A DNA stretch of 64,000 bases from Oryzicola mucosus (GTDB taxonomy: Bacteria; Pseudomonadota; Alphaproteobacteria; Rhizobiales; Rhizobiaceae), in contig NZ_JACVVX010000002.1 of assembly GCF_014534685.1 (NCBI RefSeq), positions 620,001-684,000 on the forward strand, read 5' to 3'. The position numbers were made by a program, and so were the translations under genes. Each line of letters begins with the position of its first letter. The first letter of the stretch is position 1. Below are positions 26,100 to 34,412 of this stretch, one piece after another. Below the pieces are notes generated by a model. That model worked only from the letters and a program-made list of their open reading frames with translations. It made no database searches and was not told the DNA's origin.

Positions 26100-26387
26100 T
26101 CAGCCCTTGGAAGGCTCGAGCATCCCCATATGCCCATCCACGTTCATCGTGGTGCAGGTGCCGGCCGGCACTGCCTTCCAGGCATCGGCCTGATAATCCA
26201 TCGTCGAAGTGCCTGCGCAGGTCGTGCCGGCGCCGGCGGCGCAATCGTTCTGGCCCTTCAGCGAGATGCCGTAGCATTTTTCCATGCCGACCATCTTCTC
26301 GGGGGGCAGGGGGGAGGCGCTGGCAATGCCGGAAAGGGCGGTGGCAAGCGAGCCGGCAAGGGCGAGTGCGAGCGTCTGACGGTTCAT
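26100..26387 (-). CDS. bufA: bufferin precursor (BufA-like, DUF2282)
   Basis: A 95-residue precursor. Residues 1-24 form a Sec signal peptide ([24 protein letters not shown]). The mature part has four cysteines at 38, 49, 57 and 78 in the family pattern ..[17 protein letters not shown].., ..[10 protein letters not shown].. and VPAGTCTTM. It is a RiPP in which cysteines are modified by the adjacent MNIO enzyme, the product binding copper in the periplasm. Start at 26387 with AGGAG six bases before. It heads a four-gene operon, opposite to the sigma factor gene. Confidence 0.88.
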   Translation of the reverse strand: MNRQTLALALAGSLATALSGIASASPLPPEKMVGMEKCYGISLKGQNDCAAGAGTTCAGTSTMDYQADAWKAVPAGTCTTMNVDGHMGMLEPSKG

Positions 26388-26440
26388 GGTCGTCTCCTGT
26401 GTGGGTTGGAAGGAACGCTCCCTGCGCTCCTCACCGATGA

Positions 26441-26468
26441 CTTCGCGATGTCGCCGCTCTGTGTTACG
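26441..26468 (-). promoter_or_regulatory. candidate SigF-type ECF promoter for the buf operon
   Basis: On the minus strand GTAAC (26468-26464) is followed after 18 bases by CGAAG (26445-26441). This resembles the ECF SigF promoter type of Caulobacter (GTAACC, then CGAA). It lies about 50 bases before the bufA start, a suitable distance. Confidence 0.5.
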
Positions 26469-26529
26469 CCCTGCGCCGAACACGGTTTCGTGATCGCATT
26501 TGGGGCTTGGACAAAATCCGCCGCCGCGC

Positions 26530-26556
26530 GTAACAAACCACCATTGGCTGTCGTAT
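26530..26556 (+). promoter_or_regulatory. possible SigF-type promoter for sigF-nrsF
   Basis: GTAAC (26530-26534) and CGTAT (26552-26556) are 17 bases apart. It lies so close to the sigF start that the AGGAGG site (26558-26563) would be at or before the transcription start. Autoregulation from it is therefore uncertain. Confidence 0.3.
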
Positions 26557-26566
26557 GAGGAGGAAG

Positions 26567-27109
26567 ATGCGCGTGACCAAGGCTGACGAAGCCCGGCTGT
26601 CGCGTCTGTTGCTGGCCTCGCTCGATGGCGACGAGCGGGCTTATGCCGCGTTCCTGTCCGAGATCGCCGCTCTGGTGCGCGGCTTCGCAAGGCGGCGGCT
26701 GACAGGCGGCGGGATCGACGCGGAGGATGTCGTGCAGGACACGCTTCTGGCCATCCACCTGAAGCGCCATACCTGGCTTGTGGGCGCGCCGGTGTTGCCC
26801 TGGGTGTTCGCCATCGCCCGCCACAAGCTGATCGACGCCTTCCGCAAGAAGGGCCGGCGGGTGGAGATCGACATAGACGACTTCGCCGGCGTGCTCGCCG
26901 AGCCGGAGACCGAAACGGCAAGCGAGCGCGACATTGCGCGCGCGCTGGAAGGGCTCGCCCCGGTGCAGCGCAGCGTGGTCGCCTCGATCTCCGTCGATGG
27001 ACGCTCCATCGCCGAGACGGCGGACGGATTGAAGATGAGCGAGACGGCGGTGCGGGTGGCGCTGCATCGCGGGCTTGCGGCGATTGCCCGCCGTTTCGGA
27101 AGGAACTGA
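26567..27109 (+). CDS. sigF: ECF sigma factor, SigF-type
   Basis: A 180-residue ECF sigma factor (178 if the GTG at 26573 is used, which has AGGAGG nine bases upstream). Region 2 is seen as [22 protein letters not shown].. and region 4 as [44 protein letters not shown]. It is followed by a DUF1109-type anti-sigma gene and is divergent from the buf operon. In Caulobacter SigF governs bufferin-type genes in response to chromate, cadmium or copper-type stress; the same logic is inferred here. Confidence 0.88.
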   Translation: MRVTKADEARLSRLLLASLDGDERAYAAFLSEIAALVRGFARRRLTGGGIDAEDVVQDTLLAIHLKRHTWLVGAPVLPWVFAIARHKLIDAFRKKGRRVEIDIDDFAGVLAEPETETASERDIARALEGLAPVQRSVVASISVDGRSIAETADGLKMSETAVRVALHRGLAAIARRFGRN

Positions 27110-27110
27110 G

Positions 27111-27746
27111 ATGGACACCGAACGACTGATCAGGACCCTGGGCAAGGATACCGCCGCCGCGACGCCGTTCCGCGCCACGCTCCTGCGCGGCCTTCTCGCA
27201 GCCGCGGCCCTTGCCGGCATCGTCTTCTTCGCAGCGCTTGGGCCCCGCGCGGATCTCGCGGCGGCGCTGGAGACGGCGCGTTTCCTGTTCAAATTCGTCG
27301 TCACCCTGGCGCTGGCCATCGCCGCCTATGGCGCGGTCACTGTCTTGTCGCGCCCCGGCGCTGCTCTTGCGCACCGTCTGCTCCTGCTTTTGGCGCCGGT
27401 GGTGCTCCTGGCGCTCGCTGGTGTGGCCGAGGCCGTCAGCGTGCCCGAGGCGGAATGGGCATCGCGCGCGCTGGGCACCAACAGCGTCTTGTGCCTGACC
27501 TTCATCCCGCTGATCGGTATCGCCCCGCTCGCCGTGCTGCTTCATGCGCTGCGCGCGGGCGCGCCGACCCGCCCCGTTCTGACGGGGGCGGTGGCCGGGC
27601 TTCTGGCCGGCGGAGTGGCCGCCACCTTCTACGCCATCCACTGCTTCGACGATTCGCCCTTCTTCGTGGCGGTGTGGTACAGCCTCGCGGTGGCCATCCT
27701 CGCGCTCGCCGGTGCCGTGGCCGGGCGCGTGGTCCTGCGCTGGTAG
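27111..27746 (+). CDS. nrsF: NrsF-family membrane anti-sigma factor (DUF1109)
   Basis: A 211-residue protein with a short cytosolic start ([13 protein letters not shown]) and six hydrophobic segments, the DUF1109/NrsF layout. Two cysteines lie in the membrane region: [11 protein letters not shown] and [10 protein letters not shown]. In Caulobacter NrsF, conserved periplasmic cysteines sense metals and release SigF; the second Cys here is in the equivalent HCxDDS motif. It begins one base after sigF's stop, so the two are made together. Start ATG 27111 (an earlier frame start at 27075 lies inside sigF). Confidence 0.85.
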   Translation: MDTERLIRTLGKDTAAATPFRATLLRGLLAAAALAGIVFFAALGPRADLAAALETARFLFKFVVTLALAIAAYGAVTVLSRPGAALAHRLLLLLAPVVLLALAGVAEAVSVPEAEWASRALGTNSVLCLTFIPLIGIAPLAVLLHALRAGAPTRPVLTGAVAGLLAGGVAATFYAIHCFDDSPFFVAVWYSLAVAILALAGAVAGRVVLRW

Positions 27747-27807
27747 TGCTGCCTTTGCGCCCTTTCGCGCGCTTGTGGAAGGGCGGGTCTCCTGCTAAAG
27801 CGCGCCC

Positions 27808-29616
27808 ATGAGCACGCCCATTTCCCACATCCGCAATTTCTCCATCGTCGCCCATATCGACCATGGCAAGTCGACGCTCGCCGACCGTCTGATCCAGTCC
27901 ACCGGCGGGCTGGAGCTGCGCGAGATGACCGAGCAGGTCCTCGACAACATGGACATCGAGCGCGAGCGCGGCATCACCATCAAGGCGCAGACCGTGCGCC
28001 TGAAATACCGCGCCAACAATGGCGAGGACTACACCCTCAACCTGATCGACACGCCCGGCCATGTCGACTTCGCCTATGAGGTGTCGCGCTCGCTGTCGGC
28101 CTGCGAAGGCTCGCTTCTGGTCGTCGACGCCAGCCAGGGCGTCGAGGCGCAGACGCTGGCGAACGTCTACCAGGCGATCGACAACAACCACGAGATCGTC
28201 GTGGTGCTGAACAAGATCGACCTTCCCGCCGCCGAGCCCGAGCGCATCCGCGAGCAGGTCGAGGAGGTCATCGGCATCGACGCCTCGCAGGCCGTGCTGA
28301 TCTCGGCCAAGTCGGGCATCGGCATTCCCGACGTGCTGGAGGCCATCGTCAACCAGCTGCCGCCGCCGCGCGAGGGCGACGCCACCAAGCCGCTCAAGGC
28401 GATGCTGGTCGATTCGTGGTACGACACCTATCTCGGCGTCATCGTGCTGGTCCGCGTCATCGACGGCGTGATGAAAAAAGGCCAGACCATCCGCATGATG
28501 GAGGCCAACGCCAAATATCTGGTCGAGCGCACCGGCTTCTTCACGCCCAAGATGATCCAGGCCGACGAGATCGGCCCCGGCGAGTTCGGCTTCTTCACCG
28601 GCTCGATCAAGGAAGTGGCCGACACCCGCGTCGGCGACACCATCACCGAGGACCGCCGCCCCACCGCGCATGCGCTGCCGGGCTTCAAGCCGGCGCAGCC
28701 CGTCGTGTTCTGCGGCCTGTTTCCGGTCGACGCCGCCGATTTCGAGGACCTGCGCGCCGCGATGGGCAAGCTGCGCCTCAACGACGCCTCGTTCTCCTTC
28801 GAGATGGAAACCTCGGCAGCCCTCGGCTTCGGCTTCCGCTGCGGCTTTCTGGGCCTTTTGCATCTCGAAATCATCCAGGAGCGGCTGGAGCGCGAGTTCA
28901 ACCTCGACCTCATCGCCACAGCCCCCTCCGTCGTCTACCGGATGGCGATGACCGACGGCTCGGTGAAGGAGCTGCACAATCCCGCCGATATGCCCGACCT
29001 GGTCAAGATCGCGCATATCGAGGAGCCGTGGATCCGCGCCACCATCCTGACGCCCGACGACTATCTCGGCGGCATCCTGAAACTCTGCCAGGACCGTCGC
29101 GGCATCCAGGCCGACCTTTCCTATGTCGGCAAGCGCGCCATGCTGGTCTACGACCTGCCGCTCAACGAAGTCGTCTTCGACTTCTACGACCGGCTCAAGT
29201 CGATCTCCAAGGGCTACGCCTCCTTCGACTACCATCTGACCGACTATCGCGAGGGCGATCTGGTCAAGATGTCGATCCTGGTCAATGACGAGGCGGTCGA
29301 CGCGCTGTCGATGCTGGTCCACCGCACCGCCGCCGAAAAGCGCGGCCGCACCATGTGCGAGAAGCTCAAGGAGCTGATCCCGCAGCATATGTTCAAGATT
29401 CCGATCCAGGCGGCCATTGGCGGCCGCATCGTGGCGCGCGAGACGATCTCGGCCCTGCGCAAGGACGTGACGGCGAAATGCTACGGCGGCGACGTCACCC
29501 GCAAGCGTAAGCTGCTCGAAAAGCAGAAAGAGGGCAAGAAGCGCATGCGCCAGTTCGGCAAGGTCGACATCCCGCAGGAAGCCTTTATTCAGGCGCTGAA
29601 GATGGGGGATAACTAA
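27808..29616 (+). CDS. lepA: elongation factor 4 (LepA)
   Basis: A 602-residue translational GTPase that back-translocates or remodels stalled ribosomes. The G domain has [14 protein letters not shown] (G1), RGITIKAQ (G2), DTPGHVDF (G3) and NKIDLPAA (G4). The LepA-specific C-terminus ([29 protein letters not shown]) is complete. Normal length; it stands alone after nrsF, with repeat-rich DNA after it. Confidence 0.97.
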   Translation: MSTPISHIRNFSIVAHIDHGKSTLADRLIQSTGGLELREMTEQVLDNMDIERERGITIKAQTVRLKYRANNGEDYTLNLIDTPGHVDFAYEVSRSLSACEGSLLVVDASQGVEAQTLANVYQAIDNNHEIVVVLNKIDLPAAEPERIREQVEEVIGIDASQAVLISAKSGIGIPDVLEAIVNQLPPPREGDATKPLKAMLVDSWYDTYLGVIVLVRVIDGVMKKGQTIRMMEANAKYLVERTGFFTPKMIQADEIGPGEFGFFTGSIKEVADTRVGDTITEDRRPTAHALPGFKPAQPVVFCGLFPVDAADFEDLRAAMGKLRLNDASFSFEMETSAALGFGFRCGFLGLLHLEIIQERLEREFNLDLIATAPSVVYRMAMTDGSVKELHNPADMPDLVKIAHIEEPWIRATILTPDDYLGGILKLCQDRRGIQADLSYVGKRAMLVYDLPLNEVVFDFYDRLKSISKGYASFDYHLTDYREGDLVKMSILVNDEAVDALSMLVHRTAAEKRGRTMCEKLKELIPQHMFKIPIQAAIGGRIVARETISALRKDVTAKCYGGDVTRKRKLLEKQKEGKKRMRQFGKVDIPQEAFIQALKMGDN

Positions 29617-30255
29617 GCGCCAATCCTCCCCCGTTTACGGGGGAGGTGGCCCGAAGGGCCGGAGGGGGGGCGACGGGCAGTGGCAGCGTTGCACCTTTCT
29701 ATGACCTCTGTGATTGGCGAAAGCCGACGTGACGGCTAATCTCCCCACCTGAGGGGGAGATGTCCGGCAGGACAGAGGGGGGCGCTGTCCCGCACCCCTC
29801 TCCACTTCGTCATTCCCGTGGTGGAGCCGAGCGCAGCGAGGCGGAAACCCGGGAATCCATTCCGTGGAGATGACGCATCCACCCTTTTCCTTCTCCCCCT
29901 GCGGGAGAAGGTGGCCGAGCCGAGCGCAGCGAGAGTGAGGTCGGATGAGGGGTGCTGGACGGAGCGCTACGCCCGCGATTGCGTGCCCGGTCCGCACCGG
30001 GTCACCCGTCTCCTGTACCGCCTCGTTTCTTCCAGCACCCCTCATCCGACTTCGCTTCGCTCAGCCACCTTCTCCCGCAAGGGGAGAAGGGCATGCGGCC
30101 GCGTTGCACCTCTTCTGCGACCTCGGCGATTGGCGACCACCTTTCCGCTTCGTCATTCTCGAGGGGCTTTGTTGGCAGCGCCACTGTCCGCACTTGAGCG
30201 GCGCTGCCCTCTTTCCCTTCTCCCGCAAGAGGAGAAGGGCAGGTTGCAGCATCCC
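29617..30255. repeat. nest of palindromic intergenic repeats, copy A
   Basis: This 639-base gap has no gene. It includes TCTCCCCACCTGAGGGGGAGA with TGTCCGGCAGGACAGAGGGG (29740-29783), also found at 5985-6045. A larger block has the exact 19-base arms GTCGGATGAGGGGTGCTGG (29940-29958) and CCAGCACCCCTCATCCGAC (30032-30050). Flanking sequences such as GAGCCGAGCGCAGCGAG and ACCCGGGAATCCATTCCGTG are repeated in copy B. Several blocks are nested within or next to one another. Confidence 0.8.
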
Positions 30256-30648
30256 TCACCCCATGCCTGCAACTTTCTCCGGCCGGATGCGGTAGTTCAC
30301 GCGCACCTCGCCCGCTCTGCGGAACGGATATGTGTCCTGGCCGAGATATTTCTTCGCCAGCGCATCGATCTGCGCGTCGGCGCCGTCGGTGCTGATGTCG
30401 ATCACCCGCCCTTGCACCATCAGCGCGTGGTACGGATTGGCCGGGTCCACGGCAGACAATGCGACGCGCGGGTCGCGGCGCACATTCTTGTCCTTCAGGC
30501 GCCCGACCGCCGAATTGACGATGAGGTCGTCGCCATCGACAGCGACCCACACCGGGCTGGTCGACGGGCTGCCGTCATCATTCAGCGTGGTGAAATGGAT
30601 CAATACCGGCTGGTTTAAAATTGCTTTCCACGTGTCGGACAATGCCAT
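30256..30648 (-). CDS. PPOX-class (pyridoxamine 5'-phosphate oxidase-like) flavoprotein
   Basis: A 130-residue split-barrel protein. Starting MALSDTWKAILNQPVLIHFTT, it continues with SPSTSPVWVAVDGDDLIVNSAVGRLKDKNVRRDPRVALS, the usual order of strands in the F420/FMN-binding PPOX family. The C-terminus ..YPFRRAGEVRVNYRIRPEKVAGMG is typical. Substrate is unknown. The start at 30648 has GGGAGAGC nearby. It is isolated within a nest of repeats, with copy A downstream and copy B upstream. Confidence 0.85.
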   Translation of the reverse strand: MALSDTWKAILNQPVLIHFTTLNDDGSPSTSPVWVAVDGDDLIVNSAVGRLKDKNVRRDPRVALSAVDPANPYHALMVQGRVIDISTDGADAQIDALAKKYLGQDTYPFRRAGEVRVNYRIRPEKVAGMG

Positions 30649-30739
30649 GCATGCTCTCCCTGCGTTCGACGGAAAAGCCAACCATAGGCTGGCGCGCGAG
30701 CGGAGCAAAGTGGATTGGTGACGCCGTGAGCAACGAGCG

Positions 30740-31310
30740 CCTTTTCGTTCGGGGAGAAGGGCAGGCGACGCCTTGGCCCTTCTCCAGCCCCGGCGATTGG
30801 CGTCCACCTTTCCGCTTCGTCATTCACGGGTGGAGGCGAGCGCAGCGAGGCGGAAACCCGGGGATTCATTCCGTGACGTTGATGCCATCCGCCCTTTCCC
30901 TTCTCCCCTTGTGGGGCCCGAAGGGCGGGCGAGACCCGTGGCTCGCCCTGGGTGGTGGCCGAGCCGAGCGCAGCGACAGCGAGGTCGGATGAGGGGTGCT
31001 GGACGGAGCGCTACGTCTGTGATTGCGCACCGCACCGGGTCCCATAGCCTGTACCGCCTCGTTTCTTCCAGCACCCCTCATCCGACTTCGCTTCGCTCAG
31101 CCACCTTCTCCCGCAAGGGGAGAAGGGCAGGCGGCCGCGTTGCACCTCTTCCGCGACCCCGGCAACTGGCGTTACCCCCACTTCGTCATTCCCGTGGTAG
31201 AGCCGAGCGCAGCGAGGCGGAAACCCGGGAATCCATTCCGTGACATCGACGCCATCCGCCAAGGTCCAGACCAGCGCTCCAACCTGCACCGCCCCATCCA
31301 CGATCACCGC
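30740..31310. repeat. nest of palindromic intergenic repeats, copy B
   Basis: Second copy of the block, with the same 19-base arms at 30984-31002 and 31068-31086, the same GGAGCGCTACG.. and TGTACCGCCTCGTTTCTTCC wording between them, and matching flanks. The part to the right repeats GAGCCGAGCGCAGCGAGGCG again. No gene is seen from 30649 to 31423. Confidence 0.8.
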
Positions 31311-31423
31311 CACGGAATGGATTCATCGTTGTTCTGGGAACAGTCCGCCTCCCCAATACCGCAAGTTGTAGTTTCGCAAAAATTCCCTAAGATTGCCATT
31401 TCTCTAAAGCGCGCCGACCTAGC

Positions 31424-31469
31424 ATGGATGTGTTTCTGTCATACCGATGACAGCATCTTTAAAAGGTAA
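31424..31469 (+). pseudogene. frameshifted TIR-domain N-terminal remnant
   Basis: From the ATG at 31424 the reading is MDVFLSYR then TGA. The next frame continues directly as HTDDSIFKR and then TAA. Joined, they give DVFLSY(R)xDDS, the canonical first box of a TIR domain, with about two bases missing between the halves. It lies 48 bases before the intact TIR gene and is the first AT-rich DNA after the repeat nest. It is very short, so I cannot exclude coincidence. Confidence 0.4.
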
Positions 31470-31516
31470 AAATCTCCTGGTATTGTCGACGAAAATCTAT
31501 CTTAATATGGTGAAAT

Positions 31517-32704
31517 ATGGATTTTAATGGCTTTTTCTCTTATTCTCGTCAGGACTCGGAAAATGATCCTGAGTTATTTGAAGAGATACATAAAGAAGTA
31601 CAGAGCCGAGTCCAGCAGCGCTTAGTAAACGCGAATTTTAAGCTTTGGCGTGATGTAAAAAACCTGCGACTTGCAGATCAATGGTCAAGCGAATTAGAGA
31701 TCGCCGTTAAACGTTCTGATGTTTTTATCGCGTTGGTATCACCTTCTTGGATGAGCAGCGCGATTTGTCGACAGGAGTACAATTGCTATTTAAAAAGAGA
31801 TGATGAAATTGGGGAGGGTGTTATACCCTCTATAGTTTCTATCATAATAAGAGATTTGGAATCTCAAGTAAAATACTTTGATGATGATCAAACAGCGCTA
31901 TATGCAGATATTAAAAGTAGGCAGTATATCCATAAAGATATAGTCGACATTAAAGCTCTCGCTCTGGGTGATCGTTCTAAGTGGGTGGATCGGATAGCTG
32001 ACGACGTTTCCGGTATCATTGAGCGGAGAAGGTGTGCCGGAAATCCCGCCGATGCGGATTTTCGTGCCAATCCGATTAGATACAATCGAACCAATCTAAC
32101 AAAAGAATTTTCAACTAAAGCATATAACTTCGAGGAGGTAGATTTTCTTGGAGATCATGAACTTCTGTTGAAAGATGCAGAAGATGGTGGCTCAAAAATC
32201 TACGGACAATTTGATTTTGTAGATAAATTGTATGTTTCTGGAGAATCTGGCCGAGTTGAGTTCGGTGTTAGAAGAGCGATGCTATGCATATCCGACAAAG
32301 GTGGGGTCCGTGGCGGGCCGACCGAGCATCTGAGAAGGGTGACATCTTGCGCGAAATATCTGAACCTTCATAAGTTTCCTGGTGCTTTGGCAATTGGAAT
32401 TGACCCTCCGCCTGGTAAAACTGCATTGTCTGAGTTGGCACTCCCGCCTGGGCCGGCGCCAGAAAACCGGTTATCAGAACTAGGTATATTTCGGAGCGAT
32501 GGTTTAGACTTATCAGCTGTTCTCACAGTAAGTTTAAATACGGAGGGTATATTTATAAAAGGAATGTCTGATTCGGAACTGTCTAATGTGCAGCTTTCGA
32601 AATTGGACGCGATACTCTCTGTTGCGGCGGAGAAGTACGCTGGCGCTGACGAAGGCTCAATTAATAGAGACTTAGAAATACAAGATGATAGAAAAAAGCG
32701 CTAG
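31517..32704 (+). CDS. TIR-domain protein, candidate NADase effector of a TIR-LRR pair
   Basis: A 395-residue protein, strongly AT-rich with codon use unlike its neighbours. Residues 1-150 form a TIR domain: box 1 GFFSYSRQDSE, FKLWRDVKNLRLADQWSSEL, then FIALVSPSWMSSAICRQEY, where Glu87 fits the catalytic glutamate of NAD-cleaving TIRs (S..W..S..C..E). The remaining ~240 residues are a C-terminal domain I do not recognise, including RRAMLCISDKGGVRGGPTEHLRRV and FPGALAIGIDPPPGK. It may sense a ligand or form contacts with the next protein. The last 20 bases overlap the LRR gene, implying coupled translation. The overall role is inferred as immune defence. Confidence 0.85.
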   Translation: MDFNGFFSYSRQDSENDPELFEEIHKEVQSRVQQRLVNANFKLWRDVKNLRLADQWSSELEIAVKRSDVFIALVSPSWMSSAICRQEYNCYLKRDDEIGEGVIPSIVSIIIRDLESQVKYFDDDQTALYADIKSRQYIHKDIVDIKALALGDRSKWVDRIADDVSGIIERRRCAGNPADADFRANPIRYNRTNLTKEFSTKAYNFEEVDFLGDHELLLKDAEDGGSKIYGQFDFVDKLYVSGESGRVEFGVRRAMLCISDKGGVRGGPTEHLRRVTSCAKYLNLHKFPGALAIGIDPPPGKTALSELALPPGPAPENRLSELGIFRSDGLDLSAVLTVSLNTEGIFIKGMSDSELSNVQLSKLDAILSVAAEKYAGADEGSINRDLEIQDDRKKR

Positions 32705-34193
32705 CTTCTCACGTTCGGTCGAAACTTTGCTGCGTGAAATCGGTAGTAGTGGCGGACCGAGTTTTCGTCGAATGGCTGAACTCACAGGCCTTGATCCGGC
32801 TAAAGATTTTATGGGATCAAATCTTTCCGGCCTTGATTTTCGAGATGATGATTTATCAGGGTTCAATTTTTCCGGTGCAGACTTGCGTTTTTCAGATTTT
32901 AGGAGAGCAAAGATAGAGGGGATAATTCTCTCGGGCGCGCAGTTAGTGGGTGCGATTGGCCTTCCTTCTGATGCTCAACTTAACTACGAAAAGATGTTTT
33001 ATACTCTTAGAGAAATTAAGAAGATGCTTGCTAGTGGAATACTTCCACCAGAGTATTTTCTTGAATCTATCAAGCAACTTAGGTTTGGAGATACGTCTAT
33101 TAAAAGTATAGATATTTTGCTAAATTTTAGAAAATTGGAGACGCTTTCTCTTATAAACAGAACTATAGATTCTTATGCGCCGATTTCTGATTTGCCAAAA
33201 CTCACGACATTAGAGCTCAATGGTTCAAACATTCGGGCTCTATCGGAGATCGGCTGTCCTCCTGAGTTGCGGCATGTTGATGTTTCATCTAGTAGATTAG
33301 AGGATCTGAGTGGCGTTGAATATATAACAAAACTTCGTACAATCGATTTTTCGAGTACAATGGTAGATAATGTTTCACCTATTGTGAATAAAGAACTCAT
33401 AAAGGTTGTCGGAATCGCTACTCTAGTAAAAAATATAGAGAGTCTCTCATCGCTTGATAATATTGAAGAGATAAACTTTGCAGGAAGTTTTGTGGAGTCG
33501 GCATCCGAGGTTTCCAAAATAAAAAATTTGAGGAGATTAGTCCTTAGCAGTACTCTAGTTTCTAGTTTGGAGAACTTTATCAGCAATCCATCGATAAAAA
33601 TATTAGATCTCAGTAACACCAAAGTTGTCAGTTTTGTGCCCATTCTAGGGCTACCAAATCTTGAGACGCTTTCTGTTTCACAAAATGCCAATATTGGACC
33701 TTTTGATGGTTTTTCTAGGCTGCGATCCCTAAAGCGAATTTTCTGCAGCGGATGTTCGATAAACGGCACACTTGCTTCTCTTTTTGATATGGAGAGTTTG
33801 TCAGAGATCGATCTCAGTGAAAATCAAATTGTCAATGTTGAGATAAAGAATGAAAATAGTAAATTGCTGCACCTAGATATTTCTAATAATCCTTTATCTA
33901 ATATCGATTTTATTTTAAAGCTTCCGCGACTTTCTTCTATTTATTTGAATGGAGTAGGAGATATAGATGAAGAAGTTTTGAAGAAAATGAACGGAATCGA
34001 TTATCTATGGGCTGATCGCCTGCATCATGATACTGTATTGGAGCTTTCTTCTAAGAAATTTACAAGATTTGTTGTAGGATCTGAATGCTTTGAGGAGATG
34101 AAGGATTATTTTGGCGATAAGTTTTCTATTGTCGGTTATGATGTTCATCACAATAGAAATATATATAAACAGTTTTATTTGAGAAAAGTGTAG
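32685..34193 (+). CDS. pentapeptide plus leucine-rich-repeat protein, partner of the TIR protein
   Basis: A 502-residue protein, AT-rich like the TIR gene. Residues about 25-90 are a short N-terminal module ending in pentapeptide-like repeats (LSGLDFRDDDLSGFNFSGADLRFSD..). From about residue 130 to 450 there are roughly a dozen to fourteen LRR units of 20-22 residues, e.g. LPKLTTLELNGSNIRAL, PSIKILDLSNTKVVSF, LPNLETLSVSQNANI, MESLSEIDLSENQIV. The LRR pattern resembles internalin-like or SDS22-like spacing. The C-terminal ~50 residues are not repeats. There is no signal peptide or transmembrane segment, so it is cytosolic. It starts 20 bases before the end of the TIR gene. A sensor role, as for LRRs of NLR immune receptors, is an inference. 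Confidence 0.85.
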   Translation: MIEKSASFSRSVETLLREIGSSGGPSFRRMAELTGLDPAKDFMGSNLSGLDFRDDDLSGFNFSGADLRFSDFRRAKIEGIILSGAQLVGAIGLPSDAQLNYEKMFYTLREIKKMLASGILPPEYFLESIKQLRFGDTSIKSIDILLNFRKLETLSLINRTIDSYAPISDLPKLTTLELNGSNIRALSEIGCPPELRHVDVSSSRLEDLSGVEYITKLRTIDFSSTMVDNVSPIVNKELIKVVGIATLVKNIESLSSLDNIEEINFAGSFVESASEVSKIKNLRRLVLSSTLVSSLENFISNPSIKILDLSNTKVVSFVPILGLPNLETLSVSQNANIGPFDGFSRLRSLKRIFCSGCSINGTLASLFDMESLSEIDLSENQIVNVEIKNENSKLLHLDISNNPLSNIDFILKLPRLSSIYLNGVGDIDEEVLKKMNGIDYLWADRLHHDTVLELSSKKFTRFVVGSECFEEMKDYFGDKFSIVGYDVHHNRNIYKQFYLRKV

Positions 34194-34412
34194 AAAAAAT
34201 TATATATGTCGTCACTTTGAAAAATATGTCTATTGATTGATTTAATATATTTAAGATATGCTCTATTTGTGGCAATAGTTTTGGCGAATCTGAACGTTGT
34301 TTTTGGTTAACCCCTTGAATCCCCTCACATCTCCAACTTCCCCACCCCAATTTCCTCCACACCTTTCCCACCCACTTCATAATCCGTCGCATTCGCCCAC
34401 AGGGACGCCGCG
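34194..34412. other. AT-rich to GC-rich transition, no gene seen
   Basis: The first ~120 bases keep the AT-rich character of the TIR-LRR cassette. From about 34310 the sequence returns to C-rich DNA (..CCCCTCACATCTCC..). No direct repeat matching the left edge near 31320-31420 was found by eye, so the integration mechanism is not evident. Confidence 0.5.

Noticed and set aside
27502-29388. 628-codon minus-strand frame
   Set aside because: Antisense shadow of lepA.
31320-34412. Prophage or integrative element carrying the TIR-LRR genes
   Set aside because: No integrase, transposase, att-like direct repeats or tRNA gene could be found by eye at either edge. Foreign origin is supported only by base composition.
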